Shown one piece after another: positions 35,684-45,569 of a stretch of DNA of 64,000 nucleotides. The stretch is taken from the NCBI RefSeq assembly GCF_007993735.1, contig NZ_CP042453.1, forward strand, positions 1,798,001-1,862,000. Reading direction: 5' to 3'. The DNA comes from Arenimonas daejeonensis (GTDB lineage Bacteria; Pseudomonadota; Gammaproteobacteria; Xanthomonadales; Xanthomonadaceae). A model generated the notes under the pieces. The model had not been told where the DNA came from and did no database searches. It saw only the letters and a program-made list of their open reading frames with translations. The translations under genes and the position numbers were made by a program. Every line of letters begins with the position of its first letter. The first letter of the stretch is position 1.

Positions 35684-37492
35684 TCAGGCTGGGCGGGTGA
35701 GGCTGGAGTCCTCCTGCTGCTGCAGGCGCCACATGCGCGCGTAGTGCCCGCGGCGGTCGAGCAGGTCGGCATGCGTGCCGCGTTCCAGCACGCGGCCCTG
35801 GTCCAGCACCAGGATCTCGTCGGCATCCATGATCGTGGACAGGCGGTGCGCGATGACAAGGGTGGTGCGGCCGACGGCGATGCGGTCGAGTTCGTCCTGG
35901 ATCGCCTGTTCGCTGGCCGAATCCAGCGCCGAGGTGGCTTCGTCGAAGATCAGGATGGCCGGGTTCTTCAGCAGCGCGCGGGCGATGGCCACGCGCTGTT
36001 TTTCGCCGCCGCTGAGCTTGAGCCCGCGCTCGCCGACCTCGCTGTCGTAGCCGTCGGGCAGGGTGAGGATGAAGTCATGGATGTGGGCGGCGCGTGCGGC
36101 GGCCTCGACCTCGGCGTCGCTGGCGGCGGGGCGGCCGTAGCGGATGTTGTAGCGGATGGTGTCGTTGAACAGCACGGTGTCCTGCGGAACGATGCCGATG
36201 GCGGCGCGCACGCTGTCCTGCTGCAGTTCGCGCAGGTCCTGGCCGTCGATGCGGATGCTGCCCGAACCGATTTCATAGAAGCGGTAGAGCAGGCGCGAGA
36301 GCGTGGACTTGCCGCTGCCGGAGTGCCCGACCACGGCCAGGGTGCCGCCGGGCGGAATGGTGAAGCTGACGCCGTGCAGGATCTCGCGGCGCTCGTCGTA
36401 GCCGAAACGCACGTCCTGGAACTCCACCTGCGGCTGGTGCGTGACCAGGGCGCGGGCGTCGGGGCGGTCGCGCACTTCCTGGGCTTCGTCCATCAGGCCG
36501 AACAGGCGCTCGATGTTGGTGATGGCCTGCTTCACTTCGCGATAGACCATGCCCAGGAAGTTAAGCGGCGCGCTCAGCTGCAGCAGATAGGCATTGACCA
36601 GCACCAGGTCGCCGATGGTCATCTCGCCCGCGGCCACGCCGGCCGCCGCGCGCCACATCAGCGCGGTGATGCCGATGGCGATGATGCCGCTCTGGCCCAG
36701 GTTCAGCACCGCCAGCGACTTCAGGCTCTTGACTGAGGCGTTTTCCATGTCGCGCAGGTGTTCGTCGTAGCGGCGGGCCTCGTGTTCTTCGTTGTTGAAG
36801 TACTTCACCGTCTCGTAGTTGAGCAGCGAATCCACGCCGCGGGCGCTGGCGCGGGTGTCGGCCTCGACCGCGGCGCGGTAGAAGGTGGTGCGCCACTCGG
36901 TGACGCGGAAGGTCCAGGCCACGTACACGGCGATGGTGGCCAGCGTGATCGCGGCGAAGCCCCAGTCGTAGTTCCAGACGAGCACCGCCGTGACCAGGGT
37001 GATCTCGAGAAGGGTCGGCAGGATGGTGTAGATGGTCCAGTCGAGCAGGTCGGAGATGGCGGTGCCGCCGCGCTCCACGTCGCGCGCCACGCCGCCCGTG
37101 CGCCGGTTCAGGTGGAATCGCAGGGAAAGCGCATGAAGATGCCGGAACACGCGCAACATCACGGTGCGCGAGCTGCGCGCCATCACCCGGGCGAAAACAA
37201 TCGTGCGCAGCTCGGTGAACAGGGTCACCGACAGCCGGGCGGCGCCGTAGGCCAGCAGCAGGCCGACCGGCAGCATCAGCAGCGAAGGCTCGACATCCAG
37301 CCCGTCCACCAGCTTCTTCAGCACCAGCGGCACGCCGAGGTTGGCGAATTTCGCCAGTACCAGGCAGGCCATGGCCAGGGCGATCCGCCCCCAGTAGGGC
37401 CGCAGGAAGGGCAGCAGTTCGCGCAGCACGGCACCCAGGCTGCGTTCGGCGACCGGCGGGGCTTCGGGCGTGGCGGGGACGGCGTCGGTCAT
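35684..37492 (-). CDS. ATM1-type heavy-metal/thiol ABC exporter
   Basis: 602 residues, a half transporter with membrane domain (six helices, residues about 30-320) and nucleotide-binding domain. RFHLNRRTGGVARDVERGG and NYETVKYFNNEEHEARRYDE are signatures of the ATM1/HMT1 group, which exports glutathione-conjugated metals or sulfur compounds. Walker A is VVGHSGSGKSTLSRLLYRFY, the ABC signature KLSGGEKQRVAIARALL, Walker B ILIFDEATSALDSASEQ and the switch His VIAHRLSTIMDAD. Start at 37492. It is divergent from a drug efflux gene with 88 bases between. Confidence 0.92.
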   Translation of the reverse strand: MTDAVPATPEAPPVAERSLGAVLRELLPFLRPYWGRIALAMACLVLAKFANLGVPLVLKKLVDGLDVEPSLLMLPVGLLLAYGAARLSVTLFTELRTIVFARVMARSSRTVMLRVFRHLHALSLRFHLNRRTGGVARDVERGGTAISDLLDWTIYTILPTLLEITLVTAVLVWNYDWGFAAITLATIAVYVAWTFRVTEWRTTFYRAAVEADTRASARGVDSLLNYETVKYFNNEEHEARRYDEHLRDMENASVKSLKSLAVLNLGQSGIIAIGITALMWRAAAGVAAGEMTIGDLVLVNAYLLQLSAPLNFLGMVYREVKQAITNIERLFGLMDEAQEVRDRPDARALVTHQPQVEFQDVRFGYDERREILHGVSFTIPPGGTLAVVGHSGSGKSTLSRLLYRFYEIGSGSIRIDGQDLRELQQDSVRAAIGIVPQDTVLFNDTIRYNIRYGRPAASDAEVEAAARAAHIHDFILTLPDGYDSEVGERGLKLSGGEKQRVAIARALLKNPAILIFDEATSALDSASEQAIQDELDRIAVGRTTLVIAHRLSTIMDADEILVLDQGRVLERGTHADLLDRRGHYARMWRLQQQEDSSLTRPA

Positions 37493-37580
37493 GGCGGACT
37501 GGGTGGGGGCATAACGCCGGTGTTCAAGCGCGGGCGGCGGCGGGCTTGTATGCTTGCACGGTTTTTCGCCCCCGGTACCG

Positions 37581-38831
37581 ATGATCTCCCACCTGCAAAT
37601 CTCCCGCGCCCGGCTCGCCTTCATCCTCGGTGGCCTGGCGATGTTCGGTCCGTTCTCCATCGACACGGTGTTCCCTGCCTTTCTGGTGATGGCGCGGGAC
37701 CTGGGCGTGGGCAAGGTGGCGATGCAGCAGACGATCAGCGTGTACCTGATCGGCTACGCGGCGATGTCGCTGTTCCATGGTCCGATCTCGGACGCCATCG
37801 GCCGCAAGAAGGTCTTGTTGGCGGGCATCGTGGTGTTCACCCTGGCCTCGGTCGGCGCGGCGCTGGCCAACGACATGACCACGATGCTGGTCTACCGCGG
37901 ACTGCAGGGGCTGTCGGCAGGTGTTGGCCTGATCGTCGGCCGCGCCGTGGTGCGCGACTGCCTGCAGGGCGACGACGCGCAGCGGCTGATGAGCCAGATC
38001 TCGATGATCTTCGGCATCGCGCCGGCGATCGCGCCGGTGATCGGCGGCTGGATACTCGGCTTCTCGGAATGGCACGGCATCTTCTGGTTCCTGGCGGTGT
38101 TCGGCCTGGTGCTGTTCGCGCTGACGGCCTGGGGCCTGCCGGAAAGCCATCCGGTCGAGAACCGGGTGCCGCTGCACGCGAAAACCCTCGTCACCGACTA
38201 CGCGCACATGCTGTCGAACCGGAAATTCCGGCTGCTGGCGCTGGCGGGCACCTTCAACTTCGGCGCGCTGTTCGTCTACATCGCTTCGGCGCCGGCCTTC
38301 GTGATGGACCTGCTGGACCTGGGCGAACAGGATTTCGTCTGGTTCTTCGCGCCGACCATCGGCGGCATGATGCTGGGCGCCTTCGTCAGCGGCCGCGCGG
38401 CGGGGCGCATCACCGGACGGCGGCTGGTGGAGTGGGGTTTCCTGTGCTGCGGCGTGGCCGCGGCCTACAACATCGGCTACAACGCGCTCACCGATTCGCC
38501 GACGCTGCCCTGGGCGGTGCTGCCGACGGCGCTGGGCGCATTCGGCATCGCGCTGGTGTTCCCGATCGTGACGCTGGCGATCCTGGACATGTACCCGCGC
38601 CACCGCGGCGGCGCTTCCTCGATGCAGGCCTTCGTGGGCCTGCTGTCGAACGCGGCGATCGCCGGCCTGCTGTCGCCGCTGGTCAGCGACAGCGGCCTGC
38701 ACCTGGCGCTGGCGGCATCGGCCTTCACCGCGACCGGTTACGCGCTGTGGCGCTGGTACATCACGCACGACAACCGCTGCCCCGATCCCGATCCCAACAT
38801 CGCCCGGCACGAACCCACCGGCGAAATGTGA
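37581..38831 (+). CDS. Bcr/CflA-type multidrug efflux MFS transporter
   Basis: 416 residues, 12 membrane helices. The DHA1 motif A appears as GPISDAIGRKKVLLAGIVVF, with D1-like start LAMFGPFSIDTVFPAFLVMA and the helix-4/5 region LVYRGLQGLSAGVGLIVGRA VVRD. Members export drugs such as bicyclomycin or sulfonamides by proton exchange; the substrate here is unknown. The start ATG 37581 fits the family length. It converges on the AI-2E-type permease gene. Confidence 0.9.
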   Translation: MISHLQISRARLAFILGGLAMFGPFSIDTVFPAFLVMARDLGVGKVAMQQTISVYLIGYAAMSLFHGPISDAIGRKKVLLAGIVVFTLASVGAALANDMTTMLVYRGLQGLSAGVGLIVGRAVVRDCLQGDDAQRLMSQISMIFGIAPAIAPVIGGWILGFSEWHGIFWFLAVFGLVLFALTAWGLPESHPVENRVPLHAKTLVTDYAHMLSNRKFRLLALAGTFNFGALFVYIASAPAFVMDLLDLGEQDFVWFFAPTIGGMMLGAFVSGRAAGRITGRRLVEWGFLCCGVAAAYNIGYNALTDSPTLPWAVLPTALGAFGIALVFPIVTLAILDMYPRHRGGASSMQAFVGLLSNAAIAGLLSPLVSDSGLHLALAASAFTATGYALWRWYITHDNRCPDPDPNIARHEPTGEM

Positions 38832-38853
38832 GCGGCCCGGTCCGGGCTCAGCG

Positions 38854-39977
38854 CTACGCGGGCCCGGTTTCTCCGGGTCTGGGGAGGGCGCCGGGGTCGG
38901 CTCCGCGGGTGCGGTCAGATCGACCCACTGCCAGAACAGCCGGTAGCCCACGGCCAGTGCGATCGGCCCGATGAACAGGCCGATGATGCCGCCACTGACC
39001 ATGCCGCCGAGTGCGCCGATCAGGATCACCGGCATCGGCACGTCCACGCCGCGACCCAGCAGGATCGGCTTGAGCACGTTGTCGGCCAGGCCGGCGACGA
39101 AGGTGTAGACGCCGAAAGCGATCGTCGCGGCGTTGGCGCCTTCCTTGTAGAACACGAAGGCGATGACCGGGATCGTCACCAGGGTCGCGGGCACCTGGAT
39201 GATGCCCAGCACCAGCACGACCAGGCACAGCAGGCCCGCGGCCGGAACGCCCTTCAGCAGGAAGGCGATGCCGACCAGCACCATCTGGATGAAGGCGATG
39301 CCGACCACGCCCTGCGCCACCGTGCGCACCGTCTGGGTGCAGAGCTTGGCCACGTCCGGGCCGCGCTCCTTGCCGAAGATGCGATTGCTGATGCGCAGCG
39401 TCGCCCGATGCCCTTCCTCGCCGAAGGCCATGATGATGCCGGCGACCGCCAGGGCCGCCATGAACACCAGGACCACGACACCCAGGCCCGCCAGCGTGCC
39501 GACGACATGCATGGAGCTGGCGCGGATCTGCGGCGCCAGCGGCTGCAGGAATGCCGCGAGGTCGGTGGAGGCTTTCGACCAGACGCCGTACACCTGCTTG
39601 CCGACCAGGGGCCATTCGGCCACGTCGGCCGGCGGCGGCGGAATGTGGATGGTGCCGCTCTTGGCGGTCTGCAGCAGGTCGTGGATCGACCCGAAGGCGG
39701 AGACGCTGATGAAGTAGATCGGCACCACCATGAACAGGATGCAGACCACCGCGATCAGGGTGGCCGACCAGCCGTTGCGGTTGCCGATGTGCGCGCGCAG
39801 CCACAGGTGCAGCGGATACAGGGTGATCGCGAGGATCAGTGCCCACAGCATCAGGTCGAGGAAGGGCTTGAAGACCTGGTAGCAGAAGATGGTCAGTACG
39901 GCGACCAGGCCTGCGCGGATCAGGACGTCGAGCAGCTCTCTGGAACGGTGGGTCTGCTCAGGAAGTTCTGCGGCCAT
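38854..39977 (-). CDS. AI-2E/PerM-family transporter (end restored by one frame repair)
   Basis: About 374 residues, eight membrane helices. Family features are WALILAITLYPLHLWLRAHI, the region VVGIAFIQMVLVGIAFLLKG and DNVLKPILLGRGVDVPMPVI LIG. These proteins export small molecules, AI-2 or act as Na+/H+ antiporters. As written, the frame has no stop at the family end and runs 440 codons antisense through the MFS gene. One extra base near 38870-38900 gives ...PEKPGPA and a stop at 38854. I prefer that end. The start is clear (MAAELPEQTHRSRELL). Confidence 0.82.
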
Positions 39978-40228
39978 GACTCATACCCCGGGACGGAGTT
40001 GGACTAGGCGCCTCACGGCGCATTCTGGTTGCAGCCTCGACCCCGCCGTCGGCCCCTGTGCCTGGGCAGGAACGCTTTATTGACAGGTCCCCTGCCGCGC
40101 AGGATGCTCCCCGCAGGGCAGGTGCAACCAAGGGCACTGGCCGGGAACCTGCGCCATCAGACCGGGTTCCGATGCCGGGCTGCAATTGACCGTTGGGCCA
40201 ACCGGGCGGTAACCGCCAAGGGCTTCGT

Positions 40229-40684
40229 ATGCTGATGAACCTGGTCTTCGGGATTCCGGTGATGCTGCTGTGCCTGGTGTTCCAGGCCGTCTTCATCACC
40301 ATCGGCCTGCGGCAGTATTCGCTGCGGGTCCAGCAGGTCGACCGGCTGGACAGCGCCGCGTTCCAGATCGGGCTGCTGGCCCTGGTGATGTTCCTGATGC
40401 TGCTCAGTAACTTCATCCAGATGATGGTTTGGGCGCTGCTGTTCGTCCTGCTCGACGAGTTCGACACCTTCGGCAAGGCCGTGTACCACTCGGCCGTCAA
40501 CTTCGCGACGCTCGGTTATGGCGACATCGTGCTGACGGAACGCTGGCGCATGCTGGGCCCGCTGGAGGCCGCCACCGGCATCCTGATGTTCGGCGTGTCG
40601 ACGTCGGTGATGACCGCCGCGATCGTCGACCTGATGCAGCGCAGCGCCAAGCGCCACGGGCGAAAGCCGGGCGACCCACCGTAA
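40229..40684 (+). CDS. Two-helix potassium channel family protein
   Basis: 151 residues. Hydrophobic helices at both ends flank a pore loop AVNFATLGYGDIVLTERWRM with the K+ selectivity filter TLGYGD. An additional helix precedes (LVFGIPVMLLCLVFQAVFIT). There is no RCK or cyclic-nucleotide domain. AAGGG lies six bases before ATG 40229 (a second ATG is six bases later). The 251-base gap before it (39978-40228) shows no gene. Confidence 0.85.
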   Translation: MLMNLVFGIPVMLLCLVFQAVFITIGLRQYSLRVQQVDRLDSAAFQIGLLALVMFLMLLSNFIQMMVWALLFVLLDEFDTFGKAVYHSAVNFATLGYGDIVLTERWRMLGPLEAATGILMFGVSTSVMTAAIVDLMQRSAKRHGRKPGDPP

Positions 40685-40704
40685 AGCCCGACGCGGGGCT
40701 GTCT

Positions 40705-41778
40705 TCAGGGCACGGCGCGATACGCGGCGCGCAGCAGCTCGTGATAGTGGAACACCGCGTTCTCGCGCAGCGGGTTCAGGCGACCGGGCACGTACGAACC
40801 CGAGGTCAGGCCACGCTGCACGTGCTCGCAGATCTCGATGTCCTCGTCCTGCACCTGGTGCGCGAAGTCGTGGTCGGCCTGCTTGCGCGCCTCGGCCTCG
40901 GCGCTGTCGTCGGCGCGGTAGTAATAGTCGAATTCGACGATGCAGCGGTCCGGACCCAGCGGCAGCACGCGGTTGGTCTGCAGCCGGCCCGGCAGCAGGT
41001 TCAGCATCGTGTTCGGGTAGATGAAGTAGTAGAGCGCGTCGCCGTCGCCGTACAGCGCCGGGTCGCTTTCCAGCGGGCTGTACTGGTAGGAGAACCAGTC
41101 GCCGCACTCGGTCACGTACTGGCGGTAATCCAGCAGGCTGTTGAGGCCCGGGTGGATGTGCGGCACGTGGTAACCCTCGAGGTAGTTGTCGCAGTACACC
41201 TTCCAGTTGCAGGCGACCTCGTAGCGGAAGCGCTTGTGGAAGACGAAGTCCTTCGGCGACAGCGCGCGCAGCGGATCGTCCAGACCCTTGCTGAATTCGG
41301 CGAAGGACACCGCACCCTCGCCAGCGATGAAGACCAGGCCCTGCCACACGTCCACGCGAAGTTCCGGCAGGCGGATCTCGGACGGAACGAAATCCTCGGC
41401 GGTCTGCATCTCCGGCGCGCTGCGCAGCACGCCCTCGAGCGTGTAGGTCCAGCCGTGGTACTTGCAGCGCAGCACCTTGGCGGCCTTGCCGTCGCAGGTG
41501 GCGAGCGGGCCGGCGCGGTGCCGGCAGACGTTGTGGTAGGCGCGCAGGCGGCCTTCGTTGTCACGGATCACGACGATGGGCAGGCCGGCGATGTCGGTCA
41601 CCAGGTGGTCGCCGGCATTGGCCAGCGCCAGCTCGTGGCCGACCAGCTGCCAGCTGCGCGCGAACACCGCCTCGCGGTCGCGCTGCACCATGGCCTCGCC
41701 CTGGTAGAACGGCGCGGCAAGGGCGACGGCGTGGGACAGCGTCTGCGGGGCGAGCGGATCGGGCAGTTGCGGGTTCAT
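40705..41778 (-). CDS. Rieske-type ring-hydroxylating oxygenase, alpha subunit
   Basis: 357 residues. Rieske [2Fe-2S] site YHNVCRHRAGPLATC ... LRCKYHGWTYTL, followed by the mononuclear iron site in ACNWKVYCDNYLEGYHVPHI (Asn-x-Asp/Glu...His-x4-His). This arrangement is close to choline or carnitine monooxygenase-like and aromatic dioxygenase alpha chains. No beta subunit or reductase gene is adjacent. It converges on the ion channel gene. Substrate unknown; oxidation of a quaternary amine is one possibility. Confidence 0.88.
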   Translation of the reverse strand: MNPQLPDPLAPQTLSHAVALAAPFYQGEAMVQRDREAVFARSWQLVGHELALANAGDHLVTDIAGLPIVVIRDNEGRLRAYHNVCRHRAGPLATCDGKAAKVLRCKYHGWTYTLEGVLRSAPEMQTAEDFVPSEIRLPELRVDVWQGLVFIAGEGAVSFAEFSKGLDDPLRALSPKDFVFHKRFRYEVACNWKVYCDNYLEGYHVPHIHPGLNSLLDYRQYVTECGDWFSYQYSPLESDPALYGDGDALYYFIYPNTMLNLLPGRLQTNRVLPLGPDRCIVEFDYYYRADDSAEAEARKQADHDFAHQVQDEDIEICEHVQRGLTSGSYVPGRLNPLRENAVFHYHELLRAAYRAVP

Positions 41779-41892
41779 GGCGGGACCAGGCTGGAACTGC
41801 GGTCAGTATTGCGCGCGCCGGAGCCGGGCGGAAGGGGCCTTGGCGGTGAAATCCGGATCCCGTGCACCGGTTTCCGGTGGCCCACAAACAAA

Positions 41893-41920
41893 GCGGCCGG
41901 CGAATTGCTTCGCCGGCCGC
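41893..41920 (-). terminator. Terminator after the M2 peptidase
   Basis: A perfect 12-bp stem (GCGGCCGGCGAA / TTCGCCGGCCGC) with a 4-base loop. Read leftward it is followed by TTTGTTTG, so it should end the leftward peptidase transcript 25 bases after its stop. Confidence 0.8.
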
Positions 41921-41944
41921 GGGGTATCGCTCAAACCCTCGGGA

Positions 41945-43883
41945 TCAGGACTTGGCCGGCTCCCAGCCGCAGGTCTTGCCTTCGTTCTGCTTGACCAGCC
42001 ATTCCTGCAGCGGCGCGAAGTATTCCAGCACCGCCGAGCCGTCCATCTGCTCGCCGCCGGTCAGCTCCTTCAGCGTCTGCTGCCAGGGCTGCGAGGCGCC
42101 GCGCTCCATCATCGCCCAGTAGCGCTTGCCGGCTTCCGGGTTGTTGGCGAAGTTGCAGGTGTACAGCGGGCCTTCGTGGCCGGCCGCATCGCACAGCGAC
42201 TTGTAGAACTGGAACTGCAGGATGTGCGACAGGAAGTAGCGCGTGTACGGCGTGTTGCCCGGCACGTGGTACTTGGCGCCGGCGTCGAAGAACTCCTCGC
42301 CGCGCGGCGACGACGGGGCGACGCCCCGGTGATTTGGCCTTGAGGTCCCACCAGGCCTGGTTGTACTGGTCCGGCGTGATCGACCCGTCGAACACGCCCC
42401 AGCGCCAGCGGTCGATCATCAGGCCGAAGGGCAGGAACGACACCTTCGCCAGCGCCATGCGCATCTGCGAGTTGATCACGGCTTCCTCGCTGACCGCCGG
42501 CTTGTCCACCAGGCCGATCGAGGCCATGTAGTCCGGGGTCATGGACAGCACGATGGTGTCGCCGATGGCTTCGTGGAAGCCGTCATGCGCGCCGTTCTGG
42601 AACATCGGCGGGTGCTGCTTGTAGGCCAGGTAATAATAGATGTGGCCGAGCTCGTGGTAGATGGTGGTCAGCTCTTCCTCGTTGGGCTTGATGCACATCT
42701 TCATGCGCACTTCGCCCTCGGTGTTCATCGGCCAGGCGCTGGCGTGGCAGACCACGTCGCGGTCGCGCGGCTGCACCAGCATCGAGTCGGTGTAGAAGCT
42801 GTCCGGCAGCGCCGGCATGCCCAGGCCGGTGTAGAAGCTCTCGGCCAGCTTGGTCATGCGGGTGGCCATTTCCAGGTCGGCCTGGCGTTCGATCTCGACC
42901 TGCTGGGCGGCGGTGAGGTTGCGCATGCCGCCGGCCTTGGACACGAGGTCGGCCTGGATCGCGTCGCGCTGCTTCTTCAGCGCGCCGGTGACGTCGAGGC
43001 TGCCCACGCCTTCATACGGCTGCAGCAGCGGCCAGAGGTTGCCCCAGTCCTGCTGCCAGAGGTTGCCGGTGAGGTGGGCCGGGATCATGCCGTTGACCGA
43101 ACCCTGTTCGCCGTACTCCTCGACCAGCTTCTCGCGGGTGTAGCACTGCAGCTGTTCGTACAGCGGCTGCACCTGGCCCCAGAGGCGGTCGGCCTCGGCC
43201 TGGAAGTCGGCCGCCGGCATGTCGTAACCCGCGCGCCAGACTTCACCGGTGTTGGCGAAGCCCATTTCCTTGGCGCCTTCGTTGGTCAGTTCGACGAAGC
43301 GCTGGTAGTCCTTGCGCATCGGCACGGCGATGGAGTGCCAGCCTTCCCAGGCGGCCTTCATCTGGTCGTAGCTGCTGCCCTGGGTGTCGGCGAGGATCTC
43401 GGACACCTGGCCGATGTCCTTGCAGTCCTGGCCGTCCACGCACCACTTGCCGGCGCCGTAGGTCGCGCCAAGGCGGCTGGTGATCTCGGTCAGTTCCTTG
43501 AGCTTGGCGGGGTCGCGCGGGGCGGGCAGGGAGGCGCCGACCTTCATCAGGTGCAGGGCGCGCGCGGTGTCGGCGTCCAGGCCGTCGGTGGAATAGGTCT
43601 TGGCCTGTTCGATGAAGGCGTTGTTGAGGGCGAGGTAACGCTCGTTGGCCGCGGCTTCGACACGCTGGCTGTCGGCGTTGATATAGGTGGCACCCAGCCA
43701 GGCGGCGGAGGTGAGCTCCGGGGTGATTTCCTTGGCGGTCTTGTTGACGCGGGCGACGAATTGATCGGCCGATTCCTTGGGCGCGTCGGCGGCGGTGTCG
43801 GTCTGGTCGGCAGGCGTGCAGGCGGCGAGGGCCAGCAGGCCGGCGGAGATGGCGAGCGCCAGCAGGGCGCGTTGGGATTTCAC
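41945..43883 (-). CDS. M2-family peptidyl-dipeptidase, lipoprotein (frame broken once)
   Basis: Bacterial relative of angiotensin-converting enzyme. Zinc site TIYHELGHIYYYLAYKQHPP (HExxH) with the third ligand in HEAIGDTIVLSMTP. The N-terminus MKSQRALLALAISAGLLALA followed by AC is a lipoprotein signal with Cys22-type lipobox, so it is membrane-anchored facing the periplasm. Near 42328-42331 a G run one base long shifts the frame; repaired, SPGVAPSSPRGEEFFDAGAK continues to GNTPYTRYFLSHILQFQFYK. The repaired length is about 645 residues. It cleaves dipeptides from peptide C-termini. Confidence 0.92.
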
Positions 43884-43987
43884 GGGGCAGGCTCCGGTTT
43901 CGGGTTCGGGATCCGCTGCTAGACGCAGGGTGCGGGCAGGCTAGACCCCCGCTTTCCCCGCGCAAGTGAGCCTCGCGAGAAACGGTG

Positions 43988-44440
43988 TCAGAAAGGAAGC
44001 AGGCCGCGGGTGGCGAGGAAGGCGCGGGCGTCTTCGGCATCGGATTCGAACCAGGCGCGGGTGGAGCCGAGGCGGAAGGTGTAGCCCCAGGCGTCCATGT
44101 CGGCCATCAGGCGGTCGCTGCCGACGCCGGGCAAGCGGTCGGCCAGCAGGATCTGCAGGTAGCAGGTGGCGTCTTCTTCGGGCACCGAATCGGTGGCGTC
44201 GGTGTGCACCGTCGCGCGGCGTTCGGGCGGCATCACGATCAGATGGCAGGCCTCGTGCAGCAGCGAGTGCACCGGCGTGTCGGGGCGGGCGAACACGTCG
44301 TGGCCGATCAGCCCGGCCTCGTTCTCGCCCCAGAAACTGCCGGGAATGGCCTCACCGGCGGCGACCGGCACCAGGCGCAGCCCGTAACCGGCCAACAGCG
44401 CGGCCGGCGCATCGAAACCGATGTCGCCGACCGTCAGCAC
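43988..44440 (-). CDS. Putative small zinc metallopeptidase-like protein next to minE
   Basis: 150 residues, no signal peptide. It contains HSLLHEACHLIVMPPERR, a HExxH-type zinc motif, then VPEEDATCYLQILLADRLPG with acidic residues that could complete a site. GTG start at 44440, one base after the minE stop, so it is translated from the min operon. I do not recognise the family; the motif and place are clear, the activity is inference. The role in division, if any, is unknown. Confidence 0.6.
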   Translation of the reverse strand: MLTVGDIGFDAPAALLAGYGLRLVPVAAGEAIPGSFWGENEAGLIGHDVFARPDTPVHSLLHEACHLIVMPPERRATVHTDATDSVPEEDATCYLQILLADRLPGVGSDRLMADMDAWGYTFRLGSTRAWFESDAEDARAFLATRGLLPF

Positions 44441-44441
44441 G

Positions 44442-44708
44442 TCAACCGTTGGCGGCGGCCTTGTCGGGCAGCGCGACCGAGATGTCGAGCAGCTCGCTGT
44501 CGCCGTCCTTGTGCAGGTCCACCTTCACCGCGTCTGCGTCCACGTTGATGTACTTGCGGATCACTTCCAGCAGCTCGCGCTGCAGCAGCGGGAGGTAGTC
44601 GGGCGCACCGCGCATCGAACGTTCCTGCTGGATCAGGATCTGCAGGCGGCTCTTGGCGGTGCTGGCGGTGTTCTTGTGGCGCTGGGTCAGGAAATCGAAG
44701 ATGCCCAT
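44442..44708 (-). CDS. minE: Cell division topological specificity factor MinE
   Basis: 88 residues. The N-terminal anti-MinCD/membrane segment [20 protein letters not shown] and the [10 protein letters not shown] contact helix are followed by the C-terminal topological domain ([20 protein letters not shown]). MinE stimulates MinD ATPase and drives pole-to-pole oscillation that keeps the Z ring at midcell. It lies three bases after minD in the order minC-minD-minE. Confidence 0.97.
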   Translation of the reverse strand: MGIFDFLTQRHKNTASTAKSRLQILIQQERSMRGAPDYLPLLQRELLEVIRKYINVDADAVKVDLHKDGDSELLDISVALPDKAAANG

Positions 44709-44711
44709 GGC

Positions 44712-45521
44712 TCAACCCCCGAACATCTTGGAGAAGAATCCCTTCTTCTCGACGGTGGTGAATCGCATCGGGCGCTCTTCGCCCAGGATGCGGGCGACCG
44801 CGTCGGTGTAGGCCTGGCCGGCCGGCGAGGCCTCGTCCAGGATCACCGGCACGCCGGCGTTGGAGCTCTGCAGCACCTCGGGCGATTCCGGGATCACGCC
44901 GACCACGTCCAGGCCAAGGATTTCCTGCACGTCGGCGATCGACAGCATGTCGCCGGCCTCGACGCGCTTGGGGCTGTAGCGGGTGAGCAGCAGGTGCTCC
45001 TTCACGCGCTCGCCGTTTTCGGCCTTCTTCGTCTTGGACGCCAGCAGGCCCAGGATGCGGTCGGAGTCGCGCACCGAACTGACTTCCGGATTCACCACCA
45101 CGACGGCGCGGTCGGCGAAGTACATCGCCAGGAACGCGCCCTTCTCGATGCCTGCGGGCGAATCGCAGACGATGAAGTCGAAACCTTCCTCGCCCAGCGC
45201 ATTGAGTACCTTCTCGACGCCTTCCCTGGTCAGTGCGTCCTTGTCGCGGGTCTGCGACGCGGCCAGCACGAACAGGTTCTCGAAACGTTTGTCCTTGATC
45301 AGCGCCTGCTTGAGGTTGGCCTCGTCGTTGACCACGTTGACGAAGTCGTAAACCACGCGGCGCTCGCAGCCCATGATCAGGTCGAGGTTGCGCAGGCCGA
45401 CGTCGAAGTCGATGACGGCGGTCTTCTTGCCGGCCTTGGCCAGGCCGCAGGCCAGTGACGCGCTGGTGGTGGTCTTGCCGACGCCGCCCTTGCCCGAGGT
45501 CACCACGATGATTTCAGCCAA
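44712..45521 (-). CDS. minD: Septum site-determining ATPase MinD
   Basis: 269 residues. Deviant Walker A VVTSGKGGVGKTTTSASLAC, switch region VIDFDVGLRNLDLIMGCERR and DFIVCDSPAGIEKGAFLAM. The C-terminal amphipathic membrane helix (EKKGFFSKMFGG) is present. MinD binds membrane with ATP, recruits MinC to block FtsZ and is released by MinE. Middle gene of minCDE. Confidence 0.97.
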   Translation of the reverse strand: MAEIIVVTSGKGGVGKTTTSASLACGLAKAGKKTAVIDFDVGLRNLDLIMGCERRVVYDFVNVVNDEANLKQALIKDKRFENLFVLAASQTRDKDALTREGVEKVLNALGEEGFDFIVCDSPAGIEKGAFLAMYFADRAVVVVNPEVSSVRDSDRILGLLASKTKKAENGERVKEHLLLTRYSPKRVEAGDMLSIADVQEILGLDVVGVIPESPEVLQSSNAGVPVILDEASPAGQAYTDAVARILGEERPMRFTTVEKKGFFSKMFGG

Positions 45522-45569
45522 TGTTCTTCTCCGTAACTTGTTCGCGCCCTGAGGGCGTCTGCGGGGGGA

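Noticed and set aside
37524-38853. Extension of the AI-2E-type permease to 817 residues
   Set aside because: It runs antisense through the MFS gene; one frame repair gives a normal end at 38854.
42573-43922. 449-codon rightward frame over the M2 peptidase
   Set aside because: Val/Gly-rich antisense frame; the peptidase on the other strand has HELGH and a lipobox.
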